Shown here: in pieces, positions 22,981 through 35,427 of the stretch
Position numbering within the stretch: the first letter of the stretch is position 1
Layout: every line of letters starts with the position of its first letter
DNA from: Sesamum alatum
Lineage: Eukaryota > Streptophyta > Magnoliopsida > Lamiales > Pedaliaceae
Length of the DNA stretch: 64,000 bases
Reading direction: 5' to 3'
Assembly: GCA_034509735.1 (NCBI GenBank)
Contig: JACGWO010000004.1
Span: forward strand, 26,827,395 to 26,891,394
The notes under the pieces: generated by a model
Told to the model about the DNA's origin: nothing
Seen by the model: only the letters and a program-made list of their open reading frames with translations
Database searches by the model: none
Translations under genes and position numbers: made by a program

Positions 22981-25900
22981 GTTATAATGTTTGCTGCCAT
23001 CTTAGTTGCTGTGTTATGTTTGAAGTTTGTTATCATTATTTTCATTAACCAGAAAGCATGACGTGTGATGCACGTGTACAAGTATATTTTTAGAGGTTAA
23101 TATATTATTTATTTTAAGTTCATGATATTATTTATATTTTTTTTATTGAAACATTAATGTTATACAATTATATTTTCAAACAACTTGATAATATTATTTT
23201 AATCGATAAGAAAGCTATTCAATTCTATTATTTGTAATTCAATTTTTAAACTTAATTAGTACTTTTGAATAAAAAAATATTCCCCAAAATTAACATTTTG
23301 TATTTCGTATATTCACTAATGATTATTTCATTATTACGTATCAAACCAATTAATATGAAAATAAAAATAATAATATTCAAAACTTTAATATTAAAATAAT
23401 ATTAAGATCAAAAAATAATTATCTCGGATAGAAGAAATTCCAATTTAATAAAATTGATCAATTTTATTTTTAGGTTTTATTATGCATATTTTCTATTGTT
23501 TAATTTTTTGTTATATTTATGTGTTTGTTGTGTGATCTTTTTTACTACTATATTTGAATGTAATTTATTTTAAATTTATTGTCACTAAATGATTACAAAC
23601 TACTTATTTATATATTGACTATTGTTATAAAACTTTATATAACCAAATTGGACCATAGTACCAATATTTGTATTATACGATCCTATAATGTATATTAATT
23701 TTATTTCAGTATCAAGTTTTTTATATTATCAAGTATTATTTACATGCTTTATTAGTTTTTCAATTTGAAAATATTATTGTATAAAATTTTATTTTTCACC
23801 TTAATATTGCATATTTAATTCTATATATTTTTAGTTTGACTTCTTGACTTATTTTCACATGCATCCAATTGGTATAATCTATTTCTTATTCAATAATATA
23901 TTATGTTACAACTTAATCTTTTATGTCACATTTGTTGTTGTACAACTTTTATGCCATTAACATAAAACAAACCTATAGATGTAAAAATAAAGCATTGAGG
24001 ATTATCTAATACTAAAAAAATCAAGTACTAAGAGATTCACTCAATAGTTGAAATTTCATAAAAAATTTCAATTTAATAATATTCGATTCTTATATTAATT
24101 TTTATTCTCTTTAGTACTCATGCTTTTTAAACTTTTAAGTTATTTTTATAAATTTATTCCTGTAGAAATATATTAATATATTTTTTTCTAATTTCAACAT
24201 AATTAACTCATTTTTTTTATTTATTGTTTTATTGTACTAAGTTTATTCTCAAAATTTATTAATTTTCTTAATATAAAAATATAATTGTACTAATGTGTTA
24301 GTATACAATTATTTCAAATTCTTTTACTTTTAATTATTATTGCGTAATGTTTACTCATCATTTGACTTTTCTTATTTTCGTAAAGGAAAATAGCATTTTT
24401 CATCCCGTAACTTAGGTCTTTTACACTTTAATTTGGTGTGTTGGTTTTTGGATTCTCACTTTTGATCCCGTAAATATTAAAAAGTAGCATTTTTGGTCCC
24501 ATAACACCTTTCCCTTGGATATTCAAAAGAAAATGCTATATGGCCGTTAAATGTATAATAATACAAGGGGACCAAATACTATAATTTTTATGCACTTTTT
24601 AAAGCATAAAATAGTCATATTTATCTCGTTAGGACCTATAATTATGTTAATTTACTGCTCAATAAAGTAAGGTTTAAAATTAAATTATTTATTATATTAC
24701 TATTTTTGGGGGGAGGGGGGCATGGTGTTATTAGCCTATTAATATTGAAATAAATCAATTAGTGAGAAGGCATGCACCGCTCTTTTTGAAAATTTCAATA
24801 GCACTTCTAATTTAATCAGATTGATATTTTTTAAATATAATTAAATTTCGATACTTATTCGTTAATATATATATATATGTATATAGATAGATAGATGTTA
24901 GTTTAGATTGATAGTTTTTATATTATTCATGCGTTGCTTATTTTGAATTTTAATGTTCCATAGTAAATTAAAATTTTCTTAATATAATTAAGACTTTCTT
25001 ATAGCAAAGTTATTGTGTTGAAATATTATTTGAATATTTATTCTTTTAGTTGAATTTGTTATTCATTTTCTAAGTTGTTTAGAGCAATTAGGACTATTAA
25101 ATATTTTTGTTTTCTTTATAGAATTTTATTCTTTTATAACTAATTATTATTTATTATTAAAAGGAGTACTTAAGTAAACACTTGTGGTTTCAATATAAAA
25201 TATAGTCGAAGCTCCTTATCTTCTATTGCTTTTGGACGGAATTCCATTTTACTAAAATTGATCAATTTTTATTTGTAGGTTTTATTATGCCTCTTTGCTT
25301 TTGTTTAATTTTGTTATTTTTTGTTATATTATGTCTGTGTATGTAATATATATGTTTTCTTTTAATACTATTTTTGAATATCATTGATTTTTAATTTATT
25401 GACACTAAATGATTACAAATTAATTATTTATTGACTATTGTTATAAAAATGTAATCTAATTGGATCATAGTACCAATATTTGTATTGTAAGATCGTATAA
25501 TGTATGTTAATTATATTTCAATATAAACTTTTAAATATCATCAAATTATTATTTACATGCTTTATTACCTTCTAAATTTTGAAAAATTATTGTATAAAAT
25601 TTTACTTTTTGCCTTTATATTGCAATTTTTAATTCTATAAATTTTTAGTTTGACTTCTTTATCTTAATTTCATATGCACCTATTGGTATAATCTATTTCT
25701 TATTCAATAATATATTATGTTACAACTTAATTTTTTATGTCACATTTGTTGTTGTAATAGTTTTATGTTATTAATAAATATAAAGAAATAGATTTAAAAG
25801 TAAAGCATTGAGGATTATCTAATACTAAAAACATCAAATATTAAGAGATTCACTCAATGGTTGAGTTTTTATAAGCAATTTTAATTTAATAATATTAGAT

Positions 25901-26223
25901 TCATATATCAATTTTATTTCATAATTATATTTTGATATTTATTTGTTATTATATATATAAGTATAGATTAGTATTTTATAAATTATTCACTTGCTTATTT
26001 CAAATTTTAATGTGTCATAGTAAATTAAAACTTATAATCAAGATTTCGTCTTGCAAAGTAATTGCGTTGAAATATTATTGACATATTAATTTCTTTTAGT
26101 TGAATATGTTATTCATTCTCTAAGTAATTTAGAGCATTTAGGACTCTTTAAAAAAAAATTATTTCTTTATAGAATTTTATTTTTTTATAATTAATTTTTA
26201 TTTATTATTAAAAGAAGTACTTA
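22981..26223 (+). repeat. Diverged tandem duplication in AT-rich DNA
   Basis: No gene. Unit 1 (about 23435-25190) and unit 2 (about 25238-26222) align through AAAATTGATCAATTTT, GGTTTTATTATGC, CACTAAATGATTACAAA, AAAGCATTGAGGATTATCTAATACTAAAA and AGAGATTCACTCAAT. Unit 1 has about 0.7 kb extra (24110-24815), which includes repeated TAGCATTTTT-TCCCGTAA strings and a TA/GATA run near 24870. A GATGCACGTGTAC motif heads the region at about 23069. The CACTA element begins at the end of unit 2. Confidence 0.7.
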
Positions 26224-26239
26224 TACTACAAAAAAATGC

Positions 26240-26935
26240 GGTGATTGGGACGGTACCAGGAACGGTTTTTTTACTATTTGGAACAGTAAATAATTAATTT
26301 GAACTTTTTGGACTGCAATTAGGAACGGTTCAGGAACGGGAGGCTATCCGTGGCAATAAGAGGCGATCCTAATTATTAGGAACGGTGACGGGACTACCGT
26401 TCCTATATGGGAACGGTTTTTGCCACTATGTAGTTGTGCCGTTCCTAATTACCTTTGTACGTACTTTGTTTTGTTTGCATTTGGAACACTTGTATATAGT
26501 AGGAACGGTAAAATCGAAAATGAATCGCGCAATTAGAAACGGCAGTTGGAACTCTTTTTGGAACAGTGTGATTATGTTGTAGATAGAATTTAGCATGATT
26601 TCTGGAATACATATAGGAACGGTATATTGTAGAGATTAGGACCGGTAGCTGGAACATATTTTGTCGCGACCATTAGGAACGGGGTTTGCACTCAAACGTT
26701 GGAATGACGTTTTGGACCGGTTTTTGGTATTGTCTTTAGAACGAAAGCCTAACCACGAAAGGATTCATTTTGGAATATAATTAGGCCGGTAGTTTCCGTC
26801 TTGTAGGAACGGTTAACGTGTAGAGTTGGAATGGTTGTTGTCATCGGCGTTGGGAACGGTAATTCAAATATAGGAACGGTAGTTTGCGAATACTGACCGT
26901 CTAAAGTACCGTTCCTAAATTTATGATTTTTTTTA
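26240..26935. repeat. Left subterminal repeat cluster of CACTA 1
   Basis: About twenty copies of AGGAACGGT or one-mismatch versions (GGAACGG, GGACCGG, GGAATGG) in roughly 680 bp, mostly in one orientation with ACCGTTCCT at 26399, 26432 and 26908. In CACTA elements such motifs are the binding sites of the TNP1-type protein. Confidence 0.85.
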
Positions 26936-27046
26936 TAATAATAGTTTTTATCATTTAAATTAATAATAATATTTTGATTATATAATTAATAATCATATTT
27001 CAATATCTCTAGGAGGCCGTGACGGGCCGGCGCCGGAGCGACTGGT

Positions 27047-28545
27047 CTACATGTCCTTGATCATGCCCATCAGGTCCGCCATCATCTCCTCGAGGTGGCC
27101 CAACCGACCCTCCATGTTTGACGGAGGCGCTGGCTCTGGTGCTGGCGCTGGCGAGGTGACGGCTTGGCTGAGCGCCAGGGCCTCAGAACCAAGACCAAAT
27201 ACCCGGCCCTTGTTCTTGCCCCCGACGCAGATCAGCCACATCTGCTGCTCGGTCTGCTGCGTCACCGAGGCCTCTAATTCGGAAGCAGGATCCTCAGGGG
27301 CGTGAGACTGATGATCCTCCATCATCTTCTGGAACATCTCCTGCAAAAATAATTACAATAAATTAGAAAACTTTAAAATATTTAAAAAAATACTATATTA
27401 TATATTAATTACAACTTACCGCCACCTTCGCTGCCCTCGACCCGCTCCAGCCGCCGTCGGTCTTCTTCTTGTAGCATCTGGAGAATAACTCCATCTGCTT
27501 CACTGGCCGGCCGAGCTGCTCCTCCTATAATAAGAAATAGGAAACAATTATTACAATTTTAATTTAATAATAATAAATAATTTAAATAATATTAAACATC
27601 TTACCATCTTCTGCTTGTGCATACCGACGGAGACAGAACCCCCGCGGTACACAGTAGTGGATGCGGCCGGGTTGGCATTCCGGTTCGCCTTGTTCTTCTC
27701 GCACTCCTTCTGTAACTCCGGGGAAGCCCAGTACAGGAGGAGCTGCCGCCACACCTCATTAGCCAGCCATAGAGGCTTCTGCAGCGACTGTCTGGCGAGG
27801 ACGAACTTCTTCCTCAAGAACTTCCCCACCCAGACATGGAAGATCTTGAACATCGACTCGTCGTTTGCGTCCCACCAGTATGTCATCTGTATTAAAAATA
27901 TATATATATATATATAAATATATTTTAATTTAGATTGTTAAAATATTTAAAAAATAAAATTAATTCATATTACCTTCAAGCTCTCGAATCAAAAATGCTG
28001 GTGCTCTAGCGGCACCTGGCGCAAACAGTCCCAAGGGTGGGGATAGTGTCCTCGCACGACCGCGTACATGCGCTTGTGGATCTTCCGATCATGACTGAAA
28101 TTACAAAATAATTAGTATGTCATAAAAATATTAATTTAAATTATAAAAAAAAATAAAAACAATAGTCGTATTACCTCGCATCGGCGAGTGTGATGTACTG
28201 GGCGGATGGTGGTGGGAGTGGTGGGGCCGGTGGGGGTGGTGGTGGTGGGGCAGCCCATGGACGGGCCGGATCGACCGCCGGTACGGTAGTGGATGGTCCG
28301 GGTTGCTGGTCCGGCGCAGCAGTAGACGGTCCAGGCTGCTGATCCGGCGCAGGTGGTGCAGTGGCCGGATCTGCCGGCGCAGGTGGTGCGGGTGCGTGCT
28401 CTGTCGGTGGTGGTGGTGGTGGTCGGAAAACTGCTTCCCCATCCTTGGAAGCAACACCGGCCGGCGGTATAGCCGGTTCGCCGCGACCGCGGCCACGACC
28501 ACGGCCATGGCTACCTCCTCGTGGTGGAAAATCCCGACCAGACAT
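27047..28545 (-). CDS. CACTA TNP1-like protein, five exons, one in-frame stop
   Basis: Subterminal-repeat-binding accessory protein of the CACTA element (Transposase_24-like). Exon 1 (28545-28171) starts MSGRDFPPRGG and encodes an RG-rich, then Pro/Ala-rich N-terminus; it ends at a GTAATA donor. Exon 2 (about 28096-27979) reads SHDRKIHKRMYAVVRGHYPHPW and contains the only lesion seen, TGA at 27991-27989 within QHF*FESLK, where relatives have Trp. Exon 3 (27886-27605) holds the conserved core: KFLRKKF, then LYWASPELQKECEKNKANRN, then YRGGSVSVGMHKQKM. Exon 4 (27524-27420) and exon 5 (27340-27047) give the Gln/Met-rich helical C-terminus ending GHLEEMMADLMGMIKDM. All four introns have GT-AG borders and join in frame. 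Recently active or nearly so, in contrast to the neighbouring TNP2. Confidence 0.8.
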
Positions 28546-29456
28546 TATCTAAAAAAAACACATAAGTATCAATTTATTTCAATAATGAAGATTTTATAAT
28601 GTATTTAATATATATGCGAACTAAATTCTACAACTGTACATATTTATACTAAATATCATAATTTTACCCTAAAATTGCACTAATTCCTTCAAATTATCAT
28701 ATTTTTAATTATAGAATTTATTGAAAAATTAAAATTTTCAGATTATTATAAAAATAAAAATTCCAGATTTTTAAAAAATTAAAAATTCCAGATTTTTAAA
28801 AAATTAAAAATTAGATTTTTAAAAAATTCAAAATTCCAGATTTTAACTATTTTAAATTTCCAGATTTATAAAAAAATCCAGATTTTAAATATTTGAAATT
28901 CCAGATTTTAAATGTGTTAAATTTCCAGATTTTTATAAAATTAAAATTTTCAGAATTTTTAAAACAGTTTCGTATAGAATTTTACATAACATTATTTTCC
29001 AATTTTTCTAAGAATTTTTCATAACATTATTTTCTAATAATTATATACATTTTCAGAATATTTTCTGAATTTTCTAATAATTACAGAAAATTCCCAAAAA
29101 AAAACAGAAAATTCCAGAAATAATTACAAAAAATTCAAAAAAAAAAAAAACAGAAATTGCATATACATTAACAGAAAATGCACAAAAATTGCAACACATG
29201 TTACATTTACATTTTATTACACAAATTACAGAAACATTAACTAAAATTACAGAAATTCCAACACATGACAAAATTACAGAAATTCTAATACATATTACAT
29301 TTTCAGAAATTCCAATACATATTACATTTTCATAACAAAATTACAGAAATACCAACACACTACTTATACATTTTCAGAAATTTAGAGCAAAAAAAAAAAA
29401 AAAACAGAAAAATACAAAAATTATTTTATTTTCTTTACAATTACAAATGGGGTACT
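28546..29456 (-). repeat. AT-rich leader with degenerate tandem repeats upstream of TNP1
   Basis: Contains runs of TTCCAGATTTTTAAAAAATTAAAA-like units (28735-28960, each under 30 bp and degenerate) and then ATTACAGAAATTCCAACACAT-like units (about 29080-29370). Non-coding; equivalent in position to the minisatellites of the second CACTA element. Confidence 0.6.
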
Positions 29457-31045
29457 AACGTGGTGGAGGCGGACGGCGAAGGCGGCGGATGGCGGAGGAT
29501 GAGGAGGCGGCGGATGGCGGAGGCGGACGACGGCGGAGAACTGAAGGGGCGGAGTGAGAGAGGGAGATTGTGAGAGAGAGAGATTGTGAGAGAGAGAGAG
29601 AGAGTGAGAGAGGAGAAAGTGAGAAAAATTCAGCCAAGTGTTTAATTTATATAACATTTTGGAACGGTCATTTTTTGCCTTACTGTTCCTATCACCGGTC
29701 CAACAAAATAAAACGACGTCGTATTCGTCATACTACGATGTCGTTTGATGATGTTGACCTAAATAGGAACGGTCACTTAGTAGTACAGCCTTTCCCATAA
29801 CCGTTCCTACGTGGAGTTGTACTAATAGGAACGGTCCCTTTGATAGAACAGGAGTTCCGAAAACCGTTCCTAATGTAAGAAACGATGTCGTTTTTAGACA
29901 TGCATTTAGTTACCGTTCCTATTTTCATATATAACCGTTCCTATATGTATTGCAATTATTTTTTTTATCTTCTTAGATAATAAATATAAATTAAGAAAAA
30001 CACGTTCGAAACACTTATTTTATTAAATAAATATATAAAATTGGATGTTTAAAGATTTTTAAAATCTATAATAATTTCCAAAAAATAGACACACGTTCAC
30101 AATATGAAGTATATTTGTAAACATTTTTTTTGTTAGTATTTCACAGCTGTAACTAGCATCCTATATTGTTGTACTGCACGGCATAATCAGACCGTCAAAA
30201 TTCCAATCAGACCGTTAGATATGATATAATACACAAAAGAATACATTATATATCGTTTTGAAATATTTCGGTGTGCGGATCTCGAGTTATCGTATCCGGT
30301 CAGTATTCATCGTACAAAAAACAGATGCATCCTTAGATCCAGGTTACTGATTGGAAATCCGACCGTTGGACATCAATTCATATCCATAACCTTATACGTG
30401 TTAAAAAATGGTGTCGATCCGGCTGACGGATGTTGTGATATCGGAGAAATTGGTTGGAGTTGTACAATTAGGAACGGTGGCCTAAAATACAAAATGTTCC
30501 CAATACCGTTCCTATTACAAAAAACGATGTCGTTTTAATGCACTAACACATGTACCGTTCCTATTAAAATCTGGAACGGTTATTTGTAGACTTACCGTTC
30601 CAGTAGTTGAATTTCCCACCAATTTTTCATTGGGCGCCAAAACGAGATATTGGGCTACATTTAGGAACGGTCGTAGGTTTTCACCTACCATTCCTAATTC
30701 AAATTTCCCTCATTTTTTTTAATTAGCCGCCATATTTGATATATTATACCTCAAATAGGAATGGTACGTATAAATTTATTACCGTTCCTAATTTAAATTT
30801 CCCTCATTTTTTTAACTAGCCGCCATATTTGAAATATTGTACCTCAAATAGGAACGGTAGTTATATATCTGTACCGTTCCAAAACGAAATTTTCCTCAAT
30901 TTTTTTTAATTAGCCGCCATATTTGAAATATTGTACCTCAAATAGGAATGGTAGTTATATATTTGAAATATTGTACATCAAATAGGAACGGTCCTAATAA
31001 ATTTGACCGTTGAGTCGATTCAAAAAATATTCATCAAATACAATT
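29457..31045. repeat. GC-rich block and internal subterminal-type repeat cluster of CACTA 1
   Basis: 29457-29560 is GGCGGA-rich, followed by a (GAGA)n tract at 29563-29620. It could be an untranslated first exon, since the second CACTA element has the same arrangement at 47590-47700. From 29660 to 30990 many AGGAACGGT/ACCGTTCCT copies occur as inverted pairs, with TAGCCGCCATATTTGAAATATT repeated three to four times at 30723-30970. Segment 30080-30470 resembles 47940-48330 of CACTA 2 (ATCAGACCGTTAGATATGATAT). This is the presumed promoter of the TNP1 gene. Confidence 0.7.
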
Positions 31046-31094
31046 TTAATAATAACTGTGATAAAAAATTACAGAAAATTTTGAATTGGAAAAT

Positions 31095-34000
31095 TCAAAA
31101 AGTCTCTTCATCGGACTCAGCCTCGTCAAAGCTATCTTTATCTTCATCTTCGGATTCACTGTCTGGCGAGCGCGATGGCCCTGCTCCATGATCAACGACC
31201 AATTGTAACCCCATTGGGTCATGCAGTTCAAATGTTTGGTTATCTATTACAACATCTGGATTAGGTACGACTTCATCCATCTGATAGGCGACCTCGGTCC
31301 ATCGCGAGTCATCGATAAATCTTCGAGCCTTGATTTTGCAAACAGCTTTCTAGTCGACTTTGTCCTTCTTCATGCTCGGGTAATCCGCGTAGTATACTTG
31401 TACTGCTTGTTGTGCCAGTTATAAATATACATGTAATTGAAATTGAAATGATTCGTACGAGATAATTACGTTTGTATAAGATACTTACTCGTAGTACGGT
31501 GCAACTACTTCACAATTACACAAGATGTATGTCTCGATAGCATGAAGTTCCTCCTCACTCAGCCATCTCTTTTTCGAGGCTCCACTTGCTCGGCCTGGGT
31601 AATTGAAAATGGACCGAACAATTCGATCGTCGTTGCTCGTGAGATCATCGTTCTGACCGGGTCTGTTTCGCTTGCACAGAACGTGCGGTTCAAAGTAGTG
31701 CGAGGAGAAAAGTCCGATTTCTTCGACAATATAAGCCTCTACAATTGACGCCTCGACGGGTGCTTTGTTTTTCACCTTTTTCTTCAAATCGCGTAGGAAT
31801 CTATTCATATGACAATTTATTAAAATGCAAATAATAAGTATATAATTCATAGTATTAATTATTTAATTAGCTTTCAAATGGGTACATCCACCTGTATTGT
31901 ACGGGGCCCCCAACGCGCGCCACATATGGAAGGTGAACAATTAGATGCTCCATTGAGTCGAAAAAGGAAGGAGGAAAAATTTTCTCGAGGTTGCACATGA
32001 TGAAGGCTACACTATTTTCCAATTCTTTTACCTTGACCATATTTACTGTTGTTGAGCATAGGATCTGGAATAGAAGGCTGACTTCCGTCAAGGCCCCCCA
32101 CACGTGCTCTGAAAGCATTTCACGGAAAGCAATCGGAATCAATTTCTGCATGAAAACATGACAATCATGGCTCTTCATGCCGTGCATCCTCAACTCCTTC
32201 AGGTCGACGCAACGGGCCAAGTTAGAGGCATACCCATCAGGAAACCTAAAACAACGAATCCACTCATATATCTTCTTCTTTTGCTCCTTCGTCAGTGTAT
32301 ATACCGCCTTGGGCATCACGTTCGGTCTCCTTTCGTCCACCTCAAGCTCCGGCCGATTACATATGATCTTCAGATCCTTCCGTGCATTCAGATTGTCCTT
32401 CGTTTTTCCCTTGATGTCCATCACAGTATTGAATATATTATCGAACACATTCTTCTCAATATGCATGACATCAAGATTGTGTCGTATCAGATGCGCCCCC
32501 CAGTATTCAAGCTCCCAGAATATGCTTTTCTTCGTCCACTTATGATCGACGCCGTAGCCTTCTGGTTCACTCAACGATTGTTCGACAGCAACACTAAATG
32601 CATTGACACGGGTTTGGATCTGTTCTCCAATCAGCCTCGGACGTGCAACCTTTCTCTCCATTCGATTTTTAGTGAAGGCTTTCTTGTTCCTGCGATAAGG
32701 ATGACCCGGTGGTAGGAATTGCCTGTGGCAATCAAAATAGCATGCCTTCCGACCGTGCTGCAAATAGAATACCCGTGTGTCCTCCATACAAACTGGACAT
32801 GCCAAACACCGGCGGTACTCCATCCAGACGCCATACCATAAGCAGGAAGGTCGTTCACTGTCCACATCAAAGCGGCATGCATCATGAATGCCTGGTTTGT
32901 CGCAGTATCGTGCGTACGTACACCCACATGCCATAAATTTTGCAACTCCTCGATCAACGGCTCCAAGTAGACATCGATAAGACGTTTGGGATTAGATGGG
33001 CCAGGGATCACCATCGTTAGGAACATATACTTAGACTTCATGCACATTCCCGGTGGGAGATTGTACGGTGTAAGTATCACGGGCCAACATGAGTAAGTTT
33101 TACTATACTGACCATGCGGTGCAAATCCATCCGTGCACAACCCAACTCTAACTTTCCTCGGCTCAGCTGCAAAATCAGGATACGTCCGGTCAAAATGCTT
33201 CCAAGCCTCTGCATCGGACGGATAACACATGGATCCTTCCTCCGTCTGATGGCTCGCATGCCAAGTCATATGCTCTGCTGTTGTGCCTCCAACGTCGCAT
33301 ACAACCTCTACAGCGAGGGTAATCGGTAGATACCTAAGAATGGGATACGGGGACTTCTTGCGTTTAGGATTTCTGTCCCTGGTGGGCTTGTACCTACCGT
33401 CTGCCACAAAACTTGCAATATTCCAAATCAATATCGTCCTTCCAGTATAACATGCAAACCGTTTTTGCAAGCATCAATCTTCTAAACTGGTAAACCCAAT
33501 TCTCTTATCAATTTCTTCGTATTGTAACAATCGGCGAGGAAAGTGTGATCGCGGGGCATTACAGTATCAGCCCACTGGCATAACCGATCATATGTATGCT
33601 CGAAGAAACCCCCTTCGGCCTTGATATTCGCCAAAGAGGCAATTGGCACGCCAACTGAGAGGTGGTGCAGCCGTTCCACAAAGGTTGGTACTGCGGTATG
33701 AACTACATCAAAAAAAACTGTCTGACAAGCCAGACACATAATCATAAGGCCCCGAATCGTAATATGAACTAGGACCCACATCTGATGGACAATACCGATG
33801 ACAATCATCAGTTGGTCCCTCCTGGTTGTACGAAGACCTAAATGACGGCCCAGCGGCATCGAATACCATCCTCTGCGCCCAATCCATCTGAGCCGCATCA
33901 CCCCAATGCGAAGTACCCTCCTCCTGAACGGGTGGCATTTGCTGCTGCTGCACAAGGGGTGCTGTCAATGCTTCAAAGTATTCCTGCACCCTCTCCTCAC

Positions 34001-34178
34001 CATGCGAAGTCCAATTGTAATACTCTAGCATAAACCCTTTCATACACAAATTAAAATTTACCTCGTCTGGTGTTTTGAACCGTTCATTTTTTGCACTTTC
34101 GGCAGGGACACTTAATCTTGTCCCCGTCCATATATGCACGCTGAGACTGGGCCCATTATAAAAATGTTGTAAGTGCAA
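31095..34178 (-). pseudogene. CACTA TNP2-like transposase, multiply broken
   Basis: DDE-type transposase of the CACTA superfamily (Transposase_21). Read on the minus strand: a transposase-associated N-terminus (FKTPDEVNFNLCMKGFMLE, WTSHGEERVQEYFEA, 34178-33708), the catalytic region (RYKPTRDRNPKRKKSPYP; DLPAYGMASGWSTAG; LACPVCMEDTRVF; CHRQFLPPGHPYRRNK), then DUF4218-like (FREMLSEHVWGALTEVS; MEHLIVHLPYVARVGGPVQY) and DUF4216-like parts, ending with an acidic SESEDEDKDSFDEAESDEE tail at 31095. Lesions seen: an extra A in the CPC-x2-C zinc motif (about 34090), a shift near 33715, a stop at about 33482, shifts near 33460 and 33400, a one-base loss after GWSTAG near 32808, a donor GT changed to CT at about 31870, and TGG to TAG at 31352-31350. 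No functional product is possible. Confidence 0.9.
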
Positions 34179-34392
34179 TCATTGTTACAATTACCGTTCC
34201 CAATTGTACTCCAAGTAGGAACGGTCAAGCTGCGTATGCTGCATACCGTTCCTAATATGCCCTACGCTATATTATATATTATTACCCCACCTAAATCAAC
34301 ATATATTGAAAAACAACTAGTTTTGTGTTCAAATATTATTCCCAATGCCCGTTCCAATATTTTTTATATATATGTCCCATTTCTTTGTCATT

Positions 34393-34460
34393 GTATAAGA
34401 ATAAGGGGGGGAATTACTCTCTAACAAATGATTTTGTTAGAGAGTAATTATTCTTTATAC
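34393..34460. other. Near-perfect hairpin between two TNP2 heads
   Basis: A 17-bp perfect inverted repeat AATTACTCTCTAACAAA (34412-34428) pairs with 34433-34449 across a TGAT loop. Outside it, GTATAAGAATA pairs with TATTCTTTATAC except for a run of seven G on the left side only. It lies within 20 bp of the symmetry centre (about 34414) of the inverted TNP2 segments. Confidence 0.85.
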
Positions 34461-34620
34461 GGAAAATCGAACATATCAATTATTGAGTGCGAATTTTTTG
34501 TATTGATATTGATAGGTGTTTTGCTCAGGTAAGTATGCAAAATTCTGTTATTTTGTATATATATATATAATATACCGTCATTTAAATTGCGTACGTTGTA
34601 ATTATACGTAGGACCAATCA
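34461..34620 (+). other. Possible leader of the second TNP2 copy
   Basis: AT-rich, with a donor-like CAGGTAAGT at 34529 and an acceptor-like ATTATACGTAG ending near 34610, which would be a leader intron ahead of the ATG at 34621. No match to the region upstream of the first TNP2 copy. Confidence 0.35.
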
Positions 34621-34927
34621 TGCACTTAAGACAGCTGAGGAAAGGGATGTATGATCGAGACGTCTTGAGTGTGCGCCGGAGTCTCAGCGTGCATATATGG
34701 ACGGGGACAAGATTAAGTGTCCCTGCCGGAAAGTGCAAAAAATGAACGGTTCAAAACACCAGACGAGGTAAATTTTGATTTGTGTATGAAAGGGTTTATG
34801 CTAGAGTCTTACAATTGGACTTCGCATGGTGAGGAGAGGGTGCAGGAAATACTTTGAAGCATTGACAGCACCCCTTGTGCAGAACACCACCCGTTCAGGA
34901 GGAGGGTAGTTCGCATTGGGGTGATGC
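34621..34927 (+). pseudogene. Head of a second TNP2 copy, cut by the assembly gap
   Basis: From about 34690 this is a reverse-complement paralogue of 34140-33870. It opens with ATG at 34621 (MHLRQLRKGMYDRDVLSVRR), a stretch the first copy lacks. It encodes the KCPC zinc-motif region, TPDEVNFDLCMKGFMLE and YNWTSHGEERV, but across several frames. It shares the extra A of the first copy and adds its own changes: an extra G before AAAGTG, an extra A near 34852 and an 8-9 bp loss in the CAG-repeat region near 34885. It runs directly into the Ns. Confidence 0.85.
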
Positions 34928-35427
34928 NNNNNNNNNNNNNNNNNNNNNNNNNNNNNNNNNNNNNNNNNNNNNNNNNNNNNNNNNNNNNNNNNNNNNNNNN
35001 NNNNNNNNNNNNNNNNNNNNNNNNNNNNNNNNNNNNNNNNNNNNNNNNNNNNNNNNNNNNNNNNNNNNNNNNNNNNNNNNNNNNNNNNNNNNNNNNNNNN
35101 NNNNNNNNNNNNNNNNNNNNNNNNNNNNNNNNNNNNNNNNNNNNNNNNNNNNNNNNNNNNNNNNNNNNNNNNNNNNNNNNNNNNNNNNNNNNNNNNNNNN
35201 NNNNNNNNNNNNNNNNNNNNNNNNNNNNNNNNNNNNNNNNNNNNNNNNNNNNNNNNNNNNNNNNNNNNNNNNNNNNNNNNNNNNNNNNNNNNNNNNNNNN
35301 NNNNNNNNNNNNNNNNNNNNNNNNNNNNNNNNNNNNNNNNNNNNNNNNNNNNNNNNNNNNNNNNNNNNNNNNNNNNNNNNNNNNNNNNNNNNNNNNNNNN
35401 NNNNNNNNNNNNNNNNNNNNNNNNNNN
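34928..35427. other. Assembly gap of exactly 500 N
   Basis: A round 500-base N run, the usual placeholder for a scaffold gap of unknown size. Protein frames that cross it are meaningless. Confidence 0.99.

Larger units (their letters stand above)
26224..34350 (-). mobile_element. CACTA (En/Spm-type) element with both transposition genes, right end not identified
   Basis: The left tip TACTACAAAAAAATGCGG is a CACTACAAAAA-type end with C changed to T. Clusters of the subterminal motif AGGAACGGT / ACCGTTCCT in both orientations lie at 26260-26935, 29660-30990 and 34190-34350. Between them, on the minus strand, are a TNP1-like gene (28545-27047) and a TNP2-like transposase (34178-31095), the usual gene order for the superfamily. 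No terminal GTAGTG is visible before the gap, so the right tip is lost, rearranged or in the gap. About 8.1 kb of element is present. Confidence 0.85.

Noticed and set aside
28131..28552. His-rich and Trp/Gly-rich frames overlapping TNP1 exon 1
   Set aside because: Shadow frames of the Pro/Ala-rich exon.
29455..29657. Ser/Leu- and Pro-rich frames opposite the GAGA tract
   Set aside because: Simple-sequence translation of (GAGA)n and GGCGGA repeats.
32158..32715. 185-codon plus-strand frame
   Set aside because: Antisense shadow of the TNP2 DUF4218 and catalytic region.
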